This document shows, piece after piece, positions 52,230 through 63,874 of a stretch of 64,000 nucleotides of DNA. Position 1 is the stretch's first letter, and every line of letters starts with the position of its first letter. The notes under the pieces are model-generated. The model made no database searches and was not told where the DNA came from. It saw only the letters and a list, made by a program, of their open reading frames with translations. Made by a program: the position numbers and the translations under genes. This stretch comes from Brevibacterium yomogidense (GTDB lineage: Bacteria > Actinomycetota > Actinomycetes > Actinomycetales > Brevibacteriaceae), in NCBI RefSeq assembly GCF_016107685.1, contig NZ_JABASY010000008.1, positions 25,955 through 89,954 on the forward strand, written 5' to 3'.

Positions 52230-54373
52230 AAAAAGACGTCGAGGCGATCATCCGCGAAGAGACCGACCTCGATTACCACGCACTCAACGCCATGCTCAAT
52301 CTGTACGATGCGGACGGCCGCATCCAGTTCGAGCGTGACCGTCAGGCGGCGCGCCAGTACTTCCTCCAGCACGTCAACAACAACACGGTCTTCTTCCACA
52401 ACCTCCGGGAGAAGCTCGATTACCTCGTCGACCACGACTACTACGAGAAGGAGGTGCTGGACCAGTACTCGTTCGAGTTCATCCAGCAGCTGTCCGATCT
52501 CGCGTACTCGAAGAAGTTCCGCTTCCAGACGTTCCTGGGCGCCTTCAAGTACTACACGTCGTACACCCTCAAGACGTTCGACGGGAAGCGCTACCTCGAA
52601 CGCTTCGAGGACCGTGTCGTCATGGTGGGCCTGTTCCTGGCCCGCGGCGACGAGGAACTCGCGACGCGTCTCGTGGAGGAGATCATCGCCGGCCGTTTCC
52701 AGCCGGCGACCCCCACATTCCTCAACGCGGGGAAGAAGCAGCGCGGCGAGCTCGTGTCGTGCTTCCTCCTGCGCATCGAGGACAACATGGAGTCGATCGG
52801 CCGGTCGATCAACTCCGCTCTCCAGCTGTCGAAGCGCGGCGGTGGTGTGGCGTTCTCGCTCACGAACATCCGTGAGCACGGGGCGCCCATCAAGAAGATC
52901 GAGAACCAGTCGTCCGGTGTCATCCCGGTCATGAAGCTGCTCGAGGACTCTTTCTCGTACGCGAACCAGCTGGGCGCACGTCAGGGTGCCGGCGCGGTCT
53001 ACCTCAACGCCCACCACCCGGACATCTACCGGTTCCTCGACACGAAGCGTGAGAACGCTGACGAGAAGATCCGGATCAAGACCCTCTCGCTGGGCGTCGT
53101 CGTCCCGGACATCACGTTCGAACTGGCGAAGAGCAACGAGGACATGTACCTCTTCAGCCCGTACGACGTGGAGCGTGTCTACGGCGTTCCGTTCACGGAG
53201 ATCTCTGTGACGGAGAAGTACTACGAGATGGTCGACGACGCGCGGATCCGCAAGACGAAGATCAGTGCGCGCGAATTCTTCCAGACGCTGGCGGAGATCC
53301 AGTTCGAGTCCGGCTACCCGTACATCATGTTCGAGGACACGGTGAACCGTGCGAACCCGATCGACGGGCGGATCACGATGTCGAACCTGTGCTCGGAGAT
53401 CCTCCAGGTCTCGGAGCCCAGCCAGTACGACGCGGATCTGGGCTATGACACGGTCGGCAAGGACATCTCCTGCAACCTGGGCTCGCTCAACATCGCACTC
53501 ACGATGGACTCCGAGGACTTCGGCGGAACGATCGAGACGGCGATCCGTGGTCTCACCGCGGTGTCGGACACGTCGGACATCGAATCCGTGCCGTCGATCG
53601 CCCGTGGCAACGACATGAGCCACGCGATCGGGCTGGGCCAGATGAACCTGCACGGGTATCTCTCGCGGGAGCACATCTACTACGGTTCCGACGAGGGTCT
53701 GGACTTCACGAACATGTACTTCTACACGGTCACCTATCACGCGGTGCGCGCGTCGATGGAGATCGCGAAGGAGCGCGGACGCACGTTCGCGGGCTTCGAG
53801 CGGTCGAAGTACGCGACGGGTGAGTACTTCGAGAAGTACACCGATCAGGAATGGGCGCCCCGCACGGATCGTGTGGCGCAGCTGTTCGCGGAAGCCGGTG
53901 TGGCCATCCCCACGCAGGACGACTGGCGTCAGCTCAAGGCGGATGTCGCGGAGTACGGGATCTACAACCAGAACCTCCAGGCGGTGCCGCCCACCGGCTC
54001 GATCTCCTACATCAACAATTCGACATCGTCGATCCACCCGATCGCGTCGAAGGTGGAGATCCGCAAGGAGGGCAAGCTGGGCCGCGTGTACTACCCGGCG
54101 CCGTTCATGACGAACGACAACCTGGACTACTACCAGGATGCGTACGAGATCGGCTACGAGAAGATCATCGACACGTATGCCGAAGCCACCCAGCACGTGG
54201 ATCAGGGTCTGTCCCTCACGCTGTTCTTCATGGACACCGCGACGACCCGTGACATCAACCGTGCGCAGATCTACGCGTGGCGCAAGGGGATCAAGACGAT
54301 CTACTACATCCGCCTGCGCCAGCTCGCACTGGAGGGCACTGAGGTCGAGGGCTGCGTTTCGTGCATGCTCTGA
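52211..54373 (+). CDS. nrdE: Class Ib ribonucleotide reductase large subunit
   Basis: 720 residues that reduce ribonucleoside diphosphates. [23 protein letters not shown] holds the first active-site cysteine, NLCSEILQ and SCNLGSLNI the others, and the C-terminus CVSCML is the cysteine pair re-reduced by NrdH. The N-terminal ATP-cone of class Ia enzymes is absent, as expected for NrdE. GTG 52211 lies within nrdI; the protein then begins [14 protein letters not shown]. Confidence 0.96.
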   Translation: MSSISVEKDVEAIIREETDLDYHALNAMLNLYDADGRIQFERDRQAARQYFLQHVNNNTVFFHNLREKLDYLVDHDYYEKEVLDQYSFEFIQQLSDLAYSKKFRFQTFLGAFKYYTSYTLKTFDGKRYLERFEDRVVMVGLFLARGDEELATRLVEEIIAGRFQPATPTFLNAGKKQRGELVSCFLLRIEDNMESIGRSINSALQLSKRGGGVAFSLTNIREHGAPIKKIENQSSGVIPVMKLLEDSFSYANQLGARQGAGAVYLNAHHPDIYRFLDTKRENADEKIRIKTLSLGVVVPDITFELAKSNEDMYLFSPYDVERVYGVPFTEISVTEKYYEMVDDARIRKTKISAREFFQTLAEIQFESGYPYIMFEDTVNRANPIDGRITMSNLCSEILQVSEPSQYDADLGYDTVGKDISCNLGSLNIALTMDSEDFGGTIETAIRGLTAVSDTSDIESVPSIARGNDMSHAIGLGQMNLHGYLSREHIYYGSDEGLDFTNMYFYTVTYHAVRASMEIAKERGRTFAGFERSKYATGEYFEKYTDQEWAPRTDRVAQLFAEAGVAIPTQDDWRQLKADVAEYGIYNQNLQAVPPTGSISYINNSTSSIHPIASKVEIRKEGKLGRVYYPAPFMTNDNLDYYQDAYEIGYEKIIDTYAEATQHVDQGLSLTLFFMDTATTRDINRAQIYAWRKGIKTIYYIRLRQLALEGTEVEGCVSCML

Positions 54374-55384
<1,011 letters not shown>

Positions 55385-55421
55385 CCCGCCCCCCGGGCCG
55401 TTCAGTCCGGTTGCGTCTGAC

Positions 55422-55465
55422 AGCGCCTCCGCTCCTGCAAGAACCCTTGCAGGAGCGGGGGCGCT
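55422..55465 (+). terminator. nrd operon terminator
   Basis: Two stacked stems: CGCTCCTGCAAG with CTTGCAGGAGCG (12 bp) around a 4-base loop, extended by AGCGCC with GGCGCT after a 2+2 internal loop. TTCGCTGTT follows. Confidence 0.7.
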
Positions 55466-55605
55466 TCGCTGTTGCGCCATACGGAACAGTCCGGCCGGGA
55501 TACGGTGAGAGACCGGTGACGATCGAAGCCGCCCGTAGACGGCGGCACACATATGGGTCCGGTGGAGAGCCCCGATGACGACCGGGCGGGTAGAAGGAGG
55601 ATGAC

Positions 55606-56790
55606 GTGTCGGGACAGTGGATCGGTTCGAAGCTCATCAACTGGGCGAGTGCGATCGACCCGGCGGCACTGCGGCAGGCACAGCAGACCGCGGACCTCAG
55701 CTACGTGCAGCCTCACGTCGCCCTCATGCCGGATGCGCACCTGGGCCGGGGAGCGACCGTCGGGTCGGTGCTCCCCACCGTCGGCGCGGTCATCCCGGCT
55801 GCCGTGGGTGTCGACATCGGCTGCGGCATGATCGCCGTGCGCACGCAGTGGGTCGAGGAACAGGTGAAGGGTGCTGGAGACCTCTCGCGTCTGAGGAAGG
55901 ACATCGAAGCCCGCATCCCGCTCTCAGCGGGGAAGAGCAACCGGAATCTGTCCGTGTCAGCGCACCGGCGGGTCGACGAGCTGCGCCGGCTGTGGGCGGA
56001 CAGCGGCATTGCGGGTGATCCGTCCGACTACGCGAAGCGCTGGGACCTGCAGCTGGGAACGCTGGGGTCGGGGAACCACTTCATCGAGGTCACCGTGGAC
56101 GAAGAATCGCGGGTGTGGGCGTTCCTCCACTCCGGCTCCCGAGGCGTGGGGAACCGGATCGCCCAGCACCACATCCGTGTCGCGCAGCAGGAATGCGAGG
56201 ACGCCGGCATCGACCTGCCGGACCGCGACCTCGCACACCTCACCGAGGGGACGGCGACGTTCGACCGCTACATCGCAGAACTCGACTGGGCTCAGCGGTA
56301 TGCCGCACTGAATCGTGACGAGATGATGGAGCGGGTGCTTGCGGCGCTCAGCCGCCACATGGGGGAGGAGCCGCAGGAGTCCCAGAGGATCAACTGCCAC
56401 CACAACTTCACGCAGAAGGAAACACACGGGCATCGCGAGCTGTGGATCAGCAGGAAGGGGGCGATCGCCGCACACCAGGGGCAGGCGGGCCTCATCCCCG
56501 GTTCGATGGGTACGGCGTCCTATGTCGTCGAAGGCAAGGGGAACGCCGATGCGTTCTGCTCCGCCCCGCACGGGGCAGGGCGCGAATACTCACGGACCCG
56601 CGCACGGAAGACGTTCACCCTGGAGGACCTGCAGCGGGCGATGAAGGGGATCGAGTACCGGAACTCCGCCGCCTTCATCGACGAGATCCCCGCGGCATAC
56701 AAGAACATCGACCGCGTCATGGAAGACGCCTCCGATCTGGTGACCGTCGTCCACCAGTTCCGGCAGCTCCTCAACGTCAAGGGCGACTGA
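55606..56790 (+). CDS. rtcB: RtcB-family RNA ligase
   Basis: 394 residues; joins 2',3'-cyclic phosphate RNA ends with 5'-OH ends using GTP and manganese. DIGCGM carries the first metal ligands, LGSGNHFIEV and LHSGSRGVGN further ones, and CHHNF another; the guanylated histidine is in SAPHGAGR. All appear intact. The GTG start is preceded by AGAAGGAGGATGAC. No archease (activator) gene is adjacent, and neighbours show no tRNA repair operon. Confidence 0.93.
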   Translation: MSGQWIGSKLINWASAIDPAALRQAQQTADLSYVQPHVALMPDAHLGRGATVGSVLPTVGAVIPAAVGVDIGCGMIAVRTQWVEEQVKGAGDLSRLRKDIEARIPLSAGKSNRNLSVSAHRRVDELRRLWADSGIAGDPSDYAKRWDLQLGTLGSGNHFIEVTVDEESRVWAFLHSGSRGVGNRIAQHHIRVAQQECEDAGIDLPDRDLAHLTEGTATFDRYIAELDWAQRYAALNRDEMMERVLAALSRHMGEEPQESQRINCHHNFTQKETHGHRELWISRKGAIAAHQGQAGLIPGSMGTASYVVEGKGNADAFCSAPHGAGREYSRTRARKTFTLEDLQRAMKGIEYRNSAAFIDEIPAAYKNIDRVMEDASDLVTVVHQFRQLLNVKGD

Positions 56791-56820
56791 CCCCGCCCAT
56801 TCATGTCCGCCAAGCGAACG

Positions 56821-56851
56821 GGCCGCCCGGTGGACAATCCACCGGGCGGCC
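56821..56851. terminator. Bidirectional terminator after rtcB
   Basis: A perfect 14-bp stem (GGCCGCCCGGTGGA and complement) with a CAA loop, between rtcB and the convergent binding-protein gene. Confidence 0.75.
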
Positions 56852-56885
56852 AGTGTTCTACAGCTGAGGAAGAACGATCCGACGG

Positions 56886-57719
56886 TCAGTCGCGACTCGC
56901 TTCCTCCGCAGGAACCTTCGCGGGCTCTGCTGCGTCTTCGAACCACTCTTCGACGAGTTCGTCGTAGCTGCCGTCTTCACGCATCTCCGCCAGGAGTGCG
57001 TTGAATTCGTCGAGGACCGGGCTGCCGTCCAGCTGGACCGCGGCGGCGAGGTGCTCGTCCGTGTCGAATCCTTCGACGAGTTCGACGGAGTCATCCGCCT
57101 GCATCACCGCGAGCACCAGCGAGATGTTCGCGATGCCCGCCTCGATCTGTCCGGCCTGCAGCGACTGCTGCAGGAGCGACGACGCTTCGAACTGGACCGT
57201 GTTGAGGCCGCGTTCGGCCGCGAACTCGGAGCTGGTCGTCGCGTCCTGGACTCCGACCTTCGCGTCGCCCATGTCGTCGAGCGACGTGAACCCGGCATCC
57301 TTCTTCGCCATGAGCGCGAGGTTGTCGTAGACGATCGAATCGGAGAACAGCATCTTCGATTCGCGCTCTTCCGTCACGGTCATCGCGGCGAGTGCGATAT
57401 CGCACTGTCCGGTCTCCAGCGCCGCAGCGGACTGGATCGACTCGAAGGGCGAGTTGATGAACTCCGGTTCGACCTCCAGCTTCTCCGCCAGCGCGCGAGC
57501 CAGGTCGATCTCGAGACCCTTGGCCTCACCGCCCTCCTCGAACTCGAACGGGGGAGCGGGCATCGTCGTGCAGACGGTGAGGACCCCTGGTTCGACGAGC
57601 CCCATCGAGTCGTCGGATTCCGGCTCAGAGGAGCCGCCGCCGCAGGCCGTCACCGCCAGCAGGGGGAGGACGGTGGCCGCAGCGGCCGCCCAGCGCATCC
57701 CGACGCGAACGGTGCTCAT
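56886..57719 (-). CDS. Amino-acid-type ABC substrate-binding lipoprotein
   Basis: A 277-residue lipoprotein: signal peptide WAAAAATVLPLLAVTAC with the lipobox cysteine at residue 26, then the SBP_bac_3 fold with LTVCTTMPAPPFEFEE, GLEIDLARALAEKL, LETGQCDIALAAMTVTEERE and VGVQDATTS. The acidic-pocket pattern is that of polar amino acid binders. No permease or ATPase gene is adjacent, so it must work with components elsewhere or as a sensor. It overlaps the upstream monooxygenase gene by four bases, an unusual pairing. Confidence 0.88.
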   Translation of the reverse strand: MSTVRVGMRWAAAAATVLPLLAVTACGGGSSEPESDDSMGLVEPGVLTVCTTMPAPPFEFEEGGEAKGLEIDLARALAEKLEVEPEFINSPFESIQSAAALETGQCDIALAAMTVTEERESKMLFSDSIVYDNLALMAKKDAGFTSLDDMGDAKVGVQDATTSSEFAAERGLNTVQFEASSLLQQSLQAGQIEAGIANISLVLAVMQADDSVELVEGFDTDEHLAAAVQLDGSPVLDEFNALLAEMREDGSYDELVEEWFEDAAEPAKVPAEEASRD

Positions 57720-58702
57720 GCCGCCTGCACCAGTCCCGCCTGCACCAGTCCGGACTGGGCCTGCTGGTATTCGGCGGCGATCCTGGCGACGAGATCGCGG
57801 GCGGAGACAGAGTCCTTGATGGTGCCGATTCCCTGACCGGAGCCCCAGATCTCCTTCCACGCCTTCGGCTTCTTCGCGTCGCGGTCGGAGCCGAAGGACA
57901 TCTTCGACGGATCGGATTCCTCGAGGTTGTCAGGATCCAGTCCGGCGTTCTCGATCGAGCCGCGCAGATAGTTCCCGTGCACACCGGTGAAGAGGTTCGA
58001 GTAGACGACGTCGGATGCCGTGGAGTCGACGATCATCTGACGGTAGCCGTCCACTACGTTCGCCTCGGGTGTCGAGAGGAACGCCGAACCCACATAGCCG
58101 AAGTCCGCGCCCATGACCTGGGCCGCGAGCACCGATCGGCCGTGTCCCAGCGCGCCGGACAGCGCGAGGGGGCCGTCGAACCATTCACGGATCTCCTGCA
58201 CGAGGGCGAAGGGGGACAGCGCACCGGCGTGGCCGCCTGCGCCGGCGGCGACCGCGATGAGACCGTCCGCGCCCTTCTCGATCGCCTTGTGGGCGAAGCG
58301 GTTGTTGATGATGTCGTGGAGGACGATCCCGCCGTAGGACTGCACTGCCTCGTAGACGTCCTCCCGCGCACCCAGCGAGGTGATGACGATGGGGACCTTC
58401 TTGTCGACGACGACGCCGAGGTCGTGTTCGAGGCGATCGTTCGTGCGGTGCACGATGAGGTTCGCTGCGACCGGGCCCACGGGCTTGCCGGGGTTCGCGG
58501 CGGCGAACGCGGTGTTCTCCTCGTAGAGCTCGTCGAACCAGTCGGCGAGCATCTCTGCCGGACGTGCATTGAGCGTGGGGAACGATCCGACGATGCCGGA
58601 TTGGCACTGCGCCTTCACGAGATCGAGGCCCGAGGCGATGAACATGGGTGAGGCGATGACGGGCACGCTCATCGGGCGTGCGAGTGCTTCCGGAAGTGAC
58701 AT
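57716..58702 (-). CDS. NAD(P)H-dependent flavin oxidoreductase / nitronate monooxygenase family
   Basis: A 328-residue FMN-dependent TIM barrel. PVIASPMFIASGLDLVKA at the start, VIVHRTNDRLEH-type cofactor region, VAAGAGGHAGALSPFALVQEI and GALGHGRSVLAAQVMGADFGYVGSAF are hallmarks of the nitronate monooxygenase/2-nitropropane dioxygenase family. AGGAGCAGC precedes ATG 58702. The C-terminus ends in a short duplicated GLVQA element caused by a 15-bp tandem repeat. Many members detoxify alkyl nitronates; others have different roles. Confidence 0.84.
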   Translation of the reverse strand: MSLPEALARPMSVPVIASPMFIASGLDLVKAQCQSGIVGSFPTLNARPAEMLADWFDELYEENTAFAAANPGKPVGPVAANLIVHRTNDRLEHDLGVVVDKKVPIVITSLGAREDVYEAVQSYGGIVLHDIINNRFAHKAIEKGADGLIAVAAGAGGHAGALSPFALVQEIREWFDGPLALSGALGHGRSVLAAQVMGADFGYVGSAFLSTPEANVVDGYRQMIVDSTASDVVYSNLFTGVHGNYLRGSIENAGLDPDNLEESDPSKMSFGSDRDAKKPKAWKEIWGSGQGIGTIKDSVSARDLVARIAAEYQQAQSGLVQAGLVQAA

Positions 58703-58757
58703 GCTGCTCCTTCTGTCGTCTGCTGTGACGTGTGTCCACACCTTATCCCTTAGTCGA

Positions 58758-58776
58758 ACGCTCGAAAAGTGAGCGT
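58758..58776. promoter_or_regulatory. Inverted repeat upstream of the monooxygenase gene
   Basis: ACGCTC and GAGCGT face each other across seven bases, 56 bases before the start at 58702. A possible operator; arms are short. Confidence 0.25.
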
Positions 58777-58798
58777 CATGCGTCCGGGACCGGCATAA

Positions 58799-58840
58799 CC
58801 GTGGGCTCCGGGCGACGGGAAGTCGCACCGGAGCCCACGG
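58799..58840 (-). terminator. Terminator after the valine-type degradation operon
   Basis: CCGTGGGCTCCGG pairs with CCGGAGCCCACGG (13 bp), and the loop itself can form a 5-bp inner stem (GCGAC with GTCGC). It lies just beyond the 3' end of the enoyl-CoA hydratase gene. Confidence 0.7.
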
Positions 58841-58867
58841 GTGTGATGGTGAAGATTCAGGGGAGGA

Positions 58868-59649
<782 letters not shown>

Positions 59650-59653
<4 letters not shown>

Positions 59654-60708
59654 GAAAAGACCTTTCGCGTCTGCTCTGTGGAGAGGATGGATGTCACGAG
59701 TGCGGGGTCGACCTCGTCGAGGGAAGCGGGCGACCACTGCGGGTTGCGGTCCTTGTCGATCACCTGTGCGCGGATGCCCTCCCGCAGATCGGGCTGCGCG
59801 CTGATGCCGCTTCCCGCACGGAAGTCGCGCTCCAGGACCTCGTCGAGGCTCATGTCGCCCGCGGTCCGCACCATCTCGAAGGTGACGGTGACGGACAGAG
59901 GCGACTTCGTGGCGATGAGGTCGCCCGCGGCCCGGGCGCGTTCGTCCGCGTGCGCACGCAGGGCGGCGACGACCTCGGCGGCGGTGTCTCCGTCGTACGC
60001 GGAGGCGATCCAGTCTTCGTCGGCGACCAGTTCGGAAGCAGGCGGCTCCTCCGCGAACCGCGCGATGACGGCATCGACGTCGTCGTCCGACCCCGCGATG
60101 GCGGAGGCGAGGTCCTCGATCCGCTCACGGGGGACGAACGTGTCGGCCAGGCCGTAGCGGATCGCGTCGCCCGCGCCGATCGGCTGGCCTGTGAGCGCGA
60201 GGTGCATGCCCACACCCTTCTGGGGGATGCGGGCCAGCAGGAACGTGCCGCCCACGTCGGGGAACAGGCCGATCCCCGTCTCCGGCATCCCGATCTTCGA
60301 GGTCTCCGTGACGATCCGGTGGGAGCCGTGGACGGAGATGCCCACACCGCCGCCCATCGTGATGCCGTCCATGATCGCGATGTACGGCTTGGGGTAGTGG
60401 GCGATGTCATGGTTCATGCGGTACTCGTCCGCCCAGAAGTCGACGGCTTCGTTCGTGCCCTCGACGATGCCCCGGTGGATGGCCTTGATGTCACCGCCGG
60501 CGCAGAGCCCGCGGTCGCCGCTGCCCGTCACGAGGACCGCCCGCACGGCGTCGTCGTCCTTCCACGCCGTGAGCGTGTCGTCGATGATCGTCACCATGTC
60601 GGCCGACAGGGCGTTGATCGCCTTGGGCTTGTTGAGCTCGATGCGCCCCAGCCCTCCGTCGACACGGGTGAGAACTGCGGCTTCGTCGCCGGTTGCTGCC
60701 ATCGTCAT
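59650..60708 (-). CDS. 3-Hydroxyisobutyryl-CoA hydrolase (crotonase superfamily)
   Basis: 352 residues; longer than simple hydratases because of the C-terminal region of the HIBCH family. Family motifs are [32 protein letters not shown] and the catalytic [17 protein letters not shown]. It releases CoA from 3-hydroxyisobutyryl-CoA in valine breakdown. Overlaps of four bases on both sides couple it to the dehydrogenase and the hydratase. Confidence 0.9.
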
Positions 60709-61871
60709 CCCACTCCTGTGCTCCTGCGCGAGATGATCACGCGCATGATCTCGTTGGTTCCTTCGAGGATCTGGTGGACCCGCAGGTCTCTCACCAGCTT
60801 CTCCACTCCGTACTCTGCCAGATAGCCGTAGCCGCCGAAGATCTGCAGGGCCCGGTTGGCCACCTCGAACCCGGTGTCCGTGGCGGTGAGCTTGCCCATC
60901 GCGGACAGGAGACTGGTGCTGGGGTCGTTCGCGTCATAGGCCGAGGCCGCGCGCCACAGGAGGGACCGGGCCGCTTCCAGCTTCGTCTGGAGGTCCGCGA
61001 CCTCGAAGCGCAGTGCCTGGAACCCCGTGAGATCCTGCCCGAACGCCTGCCGCTCACCCATGTAGGTGATCGCCTTCTCAAGCGCGGACTGCGCACCGCC
61101 CAGCGAGGCCGCGCCGATGTTGAGACGGCCGCCGTCGAGGCCGGACATGGCGATCTTGAAACCCGTCCCCTCCTCGCCGATCCGGTTGGCGACGGGAACG
61201 CGGACGTTCTCCATGAAGACCTGCCGGGTGGGCTGAGCCTTCCACCCCATCTTCTTCTCGTTGGGACCGAAGCTCAGACCTTCGGTGCCGTCCTCCACGA
61301 TGAAGGCGGAGATCCCCCGTGCACCGTCCTGGCCGGTGCGCGCCATGACGAGATACAGGTCGGAGCTGCCCGCCCCGGAGATGAACTGCTTGACCCCGTT
61401 GAGGATGTAGCTGTCGCCGTCGCGTCGGGCCGAGGTCTTGAGCGCTGCGGCGTCGGATCCCGCGTTGGGCTCCGTCAGGCAGTAGCTGGAGAGCTTCTCG
61501 AACGAGGCGAGGGGGAGCAGCCACTTCTGCTTCTGCTCCTCGTCGGCGAACAGTTCGAGACACTTCGCCACCATGTTGTGGATCGAGATGTAGCTCGCGA
61601 CGGAGGGGCAGCCGGTCGACAGGGCTTCGAACACGAGGACGGCGTCCATCCGGCCCAAGCCGGCGCCGCCGTACTCCTCGTCGATGTAGATGCCGCCCAT
61701 GCCCAACTCCGCCGCCTGCTGGAGGGTGTCGACGGGGAAGTGCGATTCGACGTCCCAGTCCAGTGCGTGAGGGGCGAGTTCTTCGTCCGCGAAGGTTCGG
61801 CACATGGCGAACAGCTCCTGCTGTTCTTCCGTGAGCCCGAAGGGAATGACCGATGCTGTGCTGCGCGACAT
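60705..61871 (-). CDS. Acyl-CoA dehydrogenase (probably isobutyryl-CoA dehydrogenase)
   Basis: A 388-residue flavoenzyme. FAD/substrate motifs YCLTEPNAGSDAAAL and FGPNEKKMGWKAQPT, and the catalytic glutamate region HQILEGTNEIMRVIISR are intact. With the HIBCH-type hydrolase and hydratase directly behind it, the natural pathway is valine catabolism: isobutyryl-CoA to methacrylyl-CoA to 3-hydroxyisobutyrate. GGAGG lies five bases before ATG 61871. Confidence 0.9.
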   Translation of the reverse strand: MSRSTASVIPFGLTEEQQELFAMCRTFADEELAPHALDWDVESHFPVDTLQQAAELGMGGIYIDEEYGGAGLGRMDAVLVFEALSTGCPSVASYISIHNMVAKCLELFADEEQKQKWLLPLASFEKLSSYCLTEPNAGSDAAALKTSARRDGDSYILNGVKQFISGAGSSDLYLVMARTGQDGARGISAFIVEDGTEGLSFGPNEKKMGWKAQPTRQVFMENVRVPVANRIGEEGTGFKIAMSGLDGGRLNIGAASLGGAQSALEKAITYMGERQAFGQDLTGFQALRFEVADLQTKLEAARSLLWRAASAYDANDPSTSLLSAMGKLTATDTGFEVANRALQIFGGYGYLAEYGVEKLVRDLRVHQILEGTNEIMRVIISRRSTGVG

Positions 61872-62055
61872 GCGAGCCTCCGATCTTCTGGAGCGACTGC
61901 GAGGCGTGAACCAGCACGGATGGTGGAACGACGGTCTCAGCCGCGAGGTGCGGGGATGGTTCACATCGTACGCAGAATTGCTAGGACGTCCAAGTAATGC
62001 AGGTCACGGCTGTGTGCATCCGGGGGCGCGGTACCGGCCGAAGGGGCACTCACCT

Positions 62056-62130
62056 CAGCCGGCGGGGCCCCCTCCCCAGCCGGCGGGGCCCCCTCCCCAG
62101 GCGGCGGGGGCCCCTCCCCAGGCGGAGGGG
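62056..62130. repeat. 21-bp minisatellite in intergenic region
   Basis: Three tandem copies of a 21-bp unit (CAGCCGGCGGGGCCCC plus CTCCC) at 62056-62118, the third slightly changed, and a partial fourth. It fills part of the 281 bases between the MarR stop and the acyl-CoA dehydrogenase start on the minus strand. Nothing else is seen in that gap. Confidence 0.8.
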
Positions 62131-62152
62131 CGCGGCTCAGGGGCGCGACGAC

Positions 62153-62665
62153 TCAGGGGGAGGGGTCCGCGAGGTCCCCCTCGAGGAAGGAGCGCAGCTC
62201 GGTGACCCGCTGGAGGACGTCGCGGACCCCTTCTTCCGGGATGCCCGGATGCTGGAAGACGGAGCGGTTGAGTTCGTCCGTCGCGCGAGCGACCAGCGTG
62301 CGTCCTTCCTCCGTGATCTCGACCAGGGTGGTCCTGCCGTCCTCGGGGTGGGGGCGACGGCGGGCGAGTCCCGCGGCTTCGAGGCGGTCGACGGAGTTCG
62401 TTGTCGAGGTCGCATGCACCTGCAGCCTCTTGGTGACCTTGTTCATCGGGAGGCTTCCGCGGCGGGTGAAGGACAGAAGGGCCAGCACCTCGTACCGGGA
62501 GAACGTGAGGGACAGCGGACGCAGCACCCGGTCGACCTGAGCGAGGAACAGCTGGTGCACGCGCATGACGGAGATCACGAGCGACATGCCGTCCGCCGCG
62601 TCCTCCCAACCGCGCAGGACCCACTGGCGGCGCGACTCGTCGATCGGATCGAAACCGGCGGTCAT
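62153..62665 (-). CDS. MarR-family transcriptional regulator
   Basis: 170 residues with the MarR winged helix: LSLTFSRYEVLALLSFTRRG, then SLPMNKVTKRLQVHATSTTNSVDRLEAAGL (recognition helix) and the wing RRRPHPEDGRTTLVEITEEG. It is the nearest regulator to the acyl-CoA dehydrogenase operon and transcribed in the same direction, so it could control that operon; direct evidence is lacking. Confidence 0.9.
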   Translation of the reverse strand: MTAGFDPIDESRRQWVLRGWEDAADGMSLVISVMRVHQLFLAQVDRVLRPLSLTFSRYEVLALLSFTRRGSLPMNKVTKRLQVHATSTTNSVDRLEAAGLARRRPHPEDGRTTLVEITEEGRTLVARATDELNRSVFQHPGIPEEGVRDVLQRVTELRSFLEGDLADPSP

Positions 62666-62747
62666 CGTCCCAGCCCTTCTTCGCTGACCCGCCGGCGGGG
62701 TGCGACGGGGGTTGGCCAGAGTCTATAGAGGTGGAATGATCGAGCGC

Positions 62748-63479
62748 ATGTGCGGTCGGATCAACATGGGCCTCGACCCCGCGGATCTCGTGGGCGAGCT
62801 CGACATCGAGCACAGCTCCTATGTCCACAGGGAACGTTACAACGTGCCACCGGGTGGAACCCTCCCGATCCTCGTCGAGCGTGCGGACGCGAACGGAGTC
62901 GTGTCGCGCAGGCTGGAATCGGCGCGGTGGGGTCTGGTTCCGGGGTGGGCGAAGGACCTGAAGCTCGGCTACCGGGCGTTCAACGCCCGCTCGGAGACCG
63001 CGAGGACGAAGCCGATGTTCCGCTCCGCTTTCACCCGCCAGCGGGCAGTCGTTCCCGTCCACGCGTACTACGAGTGGGTGCCGGGGCCGGCAGGCAAGGA
63101 GCCGTGGATGATGCACTCCGCGGCCCACGACCACCTGTTCATGGCGGGTCTCTTCGAGTTCAAGAGGCTGTCCGATGCGGAGCTTGCGGAGGTCGGCGAC
63201 GATCCCGCCGCTGCATCGGGGTGGCTCGTGAGTGCGACGATTCTGACGGCCGAGGCTCAGGGCCACCTCTCCGACGTCCACGAGCGGATGCCCGTCATGC
63301 TGCCGGTCGGCAGTGTGGGGGAGTGGACGGACCCCAGCCTGGACGGCGAGGGGGCGGAGGCGGCACTTCAGCGCCTGCTCGCCTCATTCGACCCGGGATC
63401 CGTCTCGCGGCATCGAGTGGGCACAGCTGTCGGCAACGTGCGGAACGAAGGGCCGGAGCTCGCACTGCCGCTGCAGTGA
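62748..63479 (+). CDS. SOS response-associated peptidase (SRAP/HMCES/YedK)
   Basis: A 243-residue protein that covalently traps abasic sites in single-stranded DNA. MCGR at the start places the essential cysteine at position 2; NARSET (Asn79), VPVHAYYEW (Glu109) and DVHERMPVML (His near 180) are the other catalytic residues. The cysteine must be the N-terminal residue after Met removal, so ATG 62748 is chosen over ATG 62736, which would bury it. A TATAGA hexamer at 62724-62729 may be its -10. Confidence 0.92.
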   Translation: MCGRINMGLDPADLVGELDIEHSSYVHRERYNVPPGGTLPILVERADANGVVSRRLESARWGLVPGWAKDLKLGYRAFNARSETARTKPMFRSAFTRQRAVVPVHAYYEWVPGPAGKEPWMMHSAAHDHLFMAGLFEFKRLSDAELAEVGDDPAAASGWLVSATILTAEAQGHLSDVHERMPVMLPVGSVGEWTDPSLDGEGAEAALQRLLASFDPGSVSRHRVGTAVGNVRNEGPELALPLQ

Positions 63480-63571
63480 GGGCGGTGCGGCCTGCGGAGA
63501 CGTGGGGGTCGAGTTGACGCTGAGCAGGTCCCTCCGGAAACGGAGCGCGACGCAGATCACGGTCCCCCGAC

Positions 63572-63601
63572 TTGCGGAGAGCGGCGCCCCCGGCATAAGT
63601 T
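63572..63601 (+). promoter_or_regulatory. rRNA operon promoter P1 (predicted)
   Basis: -35 TTGCGG (63572-63577), 18-base spacer, -10 TAAGTT (63596-63601). First of three promoters in a 521-base non-coding stretch after the SRAP gene. Confidence 0.5.
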
Positions 63602-63757
63602 AGTCCTCGTTGCCTCCACGGAACGCATGACGCAGAAGCGGATCTAGCGGTGAAACCGCAGGTGAAGCGCCTGCGGAAGTGGAACAGGAGAGCGGCGGAG
63701 ATCGAGCGGGAGCGACTCTTGCAGTCGCAGCGCCGAGCGGGTCACACGATGTGGGAT

Positions 63758-63787
63758 TTGCGAAGCGGAGGCGCGATCACCTAGAGT
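63758..63787 (+). promoter_or_regulatory. rRNA operon promoter P2 (predicted)
   Basis: -35 TTGCGA (63758-63763), 18-base spacer, -10 TAGAGT (63782-63787). Confidence 0.6.
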
Positions 63788-63874
63788 AGTAACTCGTCGC
63801 TTGAGGCGGAACATCCTCGGATGGACGCTCACGTGACGGTCAGATGAAGAGGTGCAGCGCGACGGCGAGTCGAG

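Noticed and set aside
63644..63832. Small minus-strand frame in the region before the rRNA leader
   Set aside because: It overlaps a predicted rRNA promoter and has no ribosome binding site or recognisable motif.
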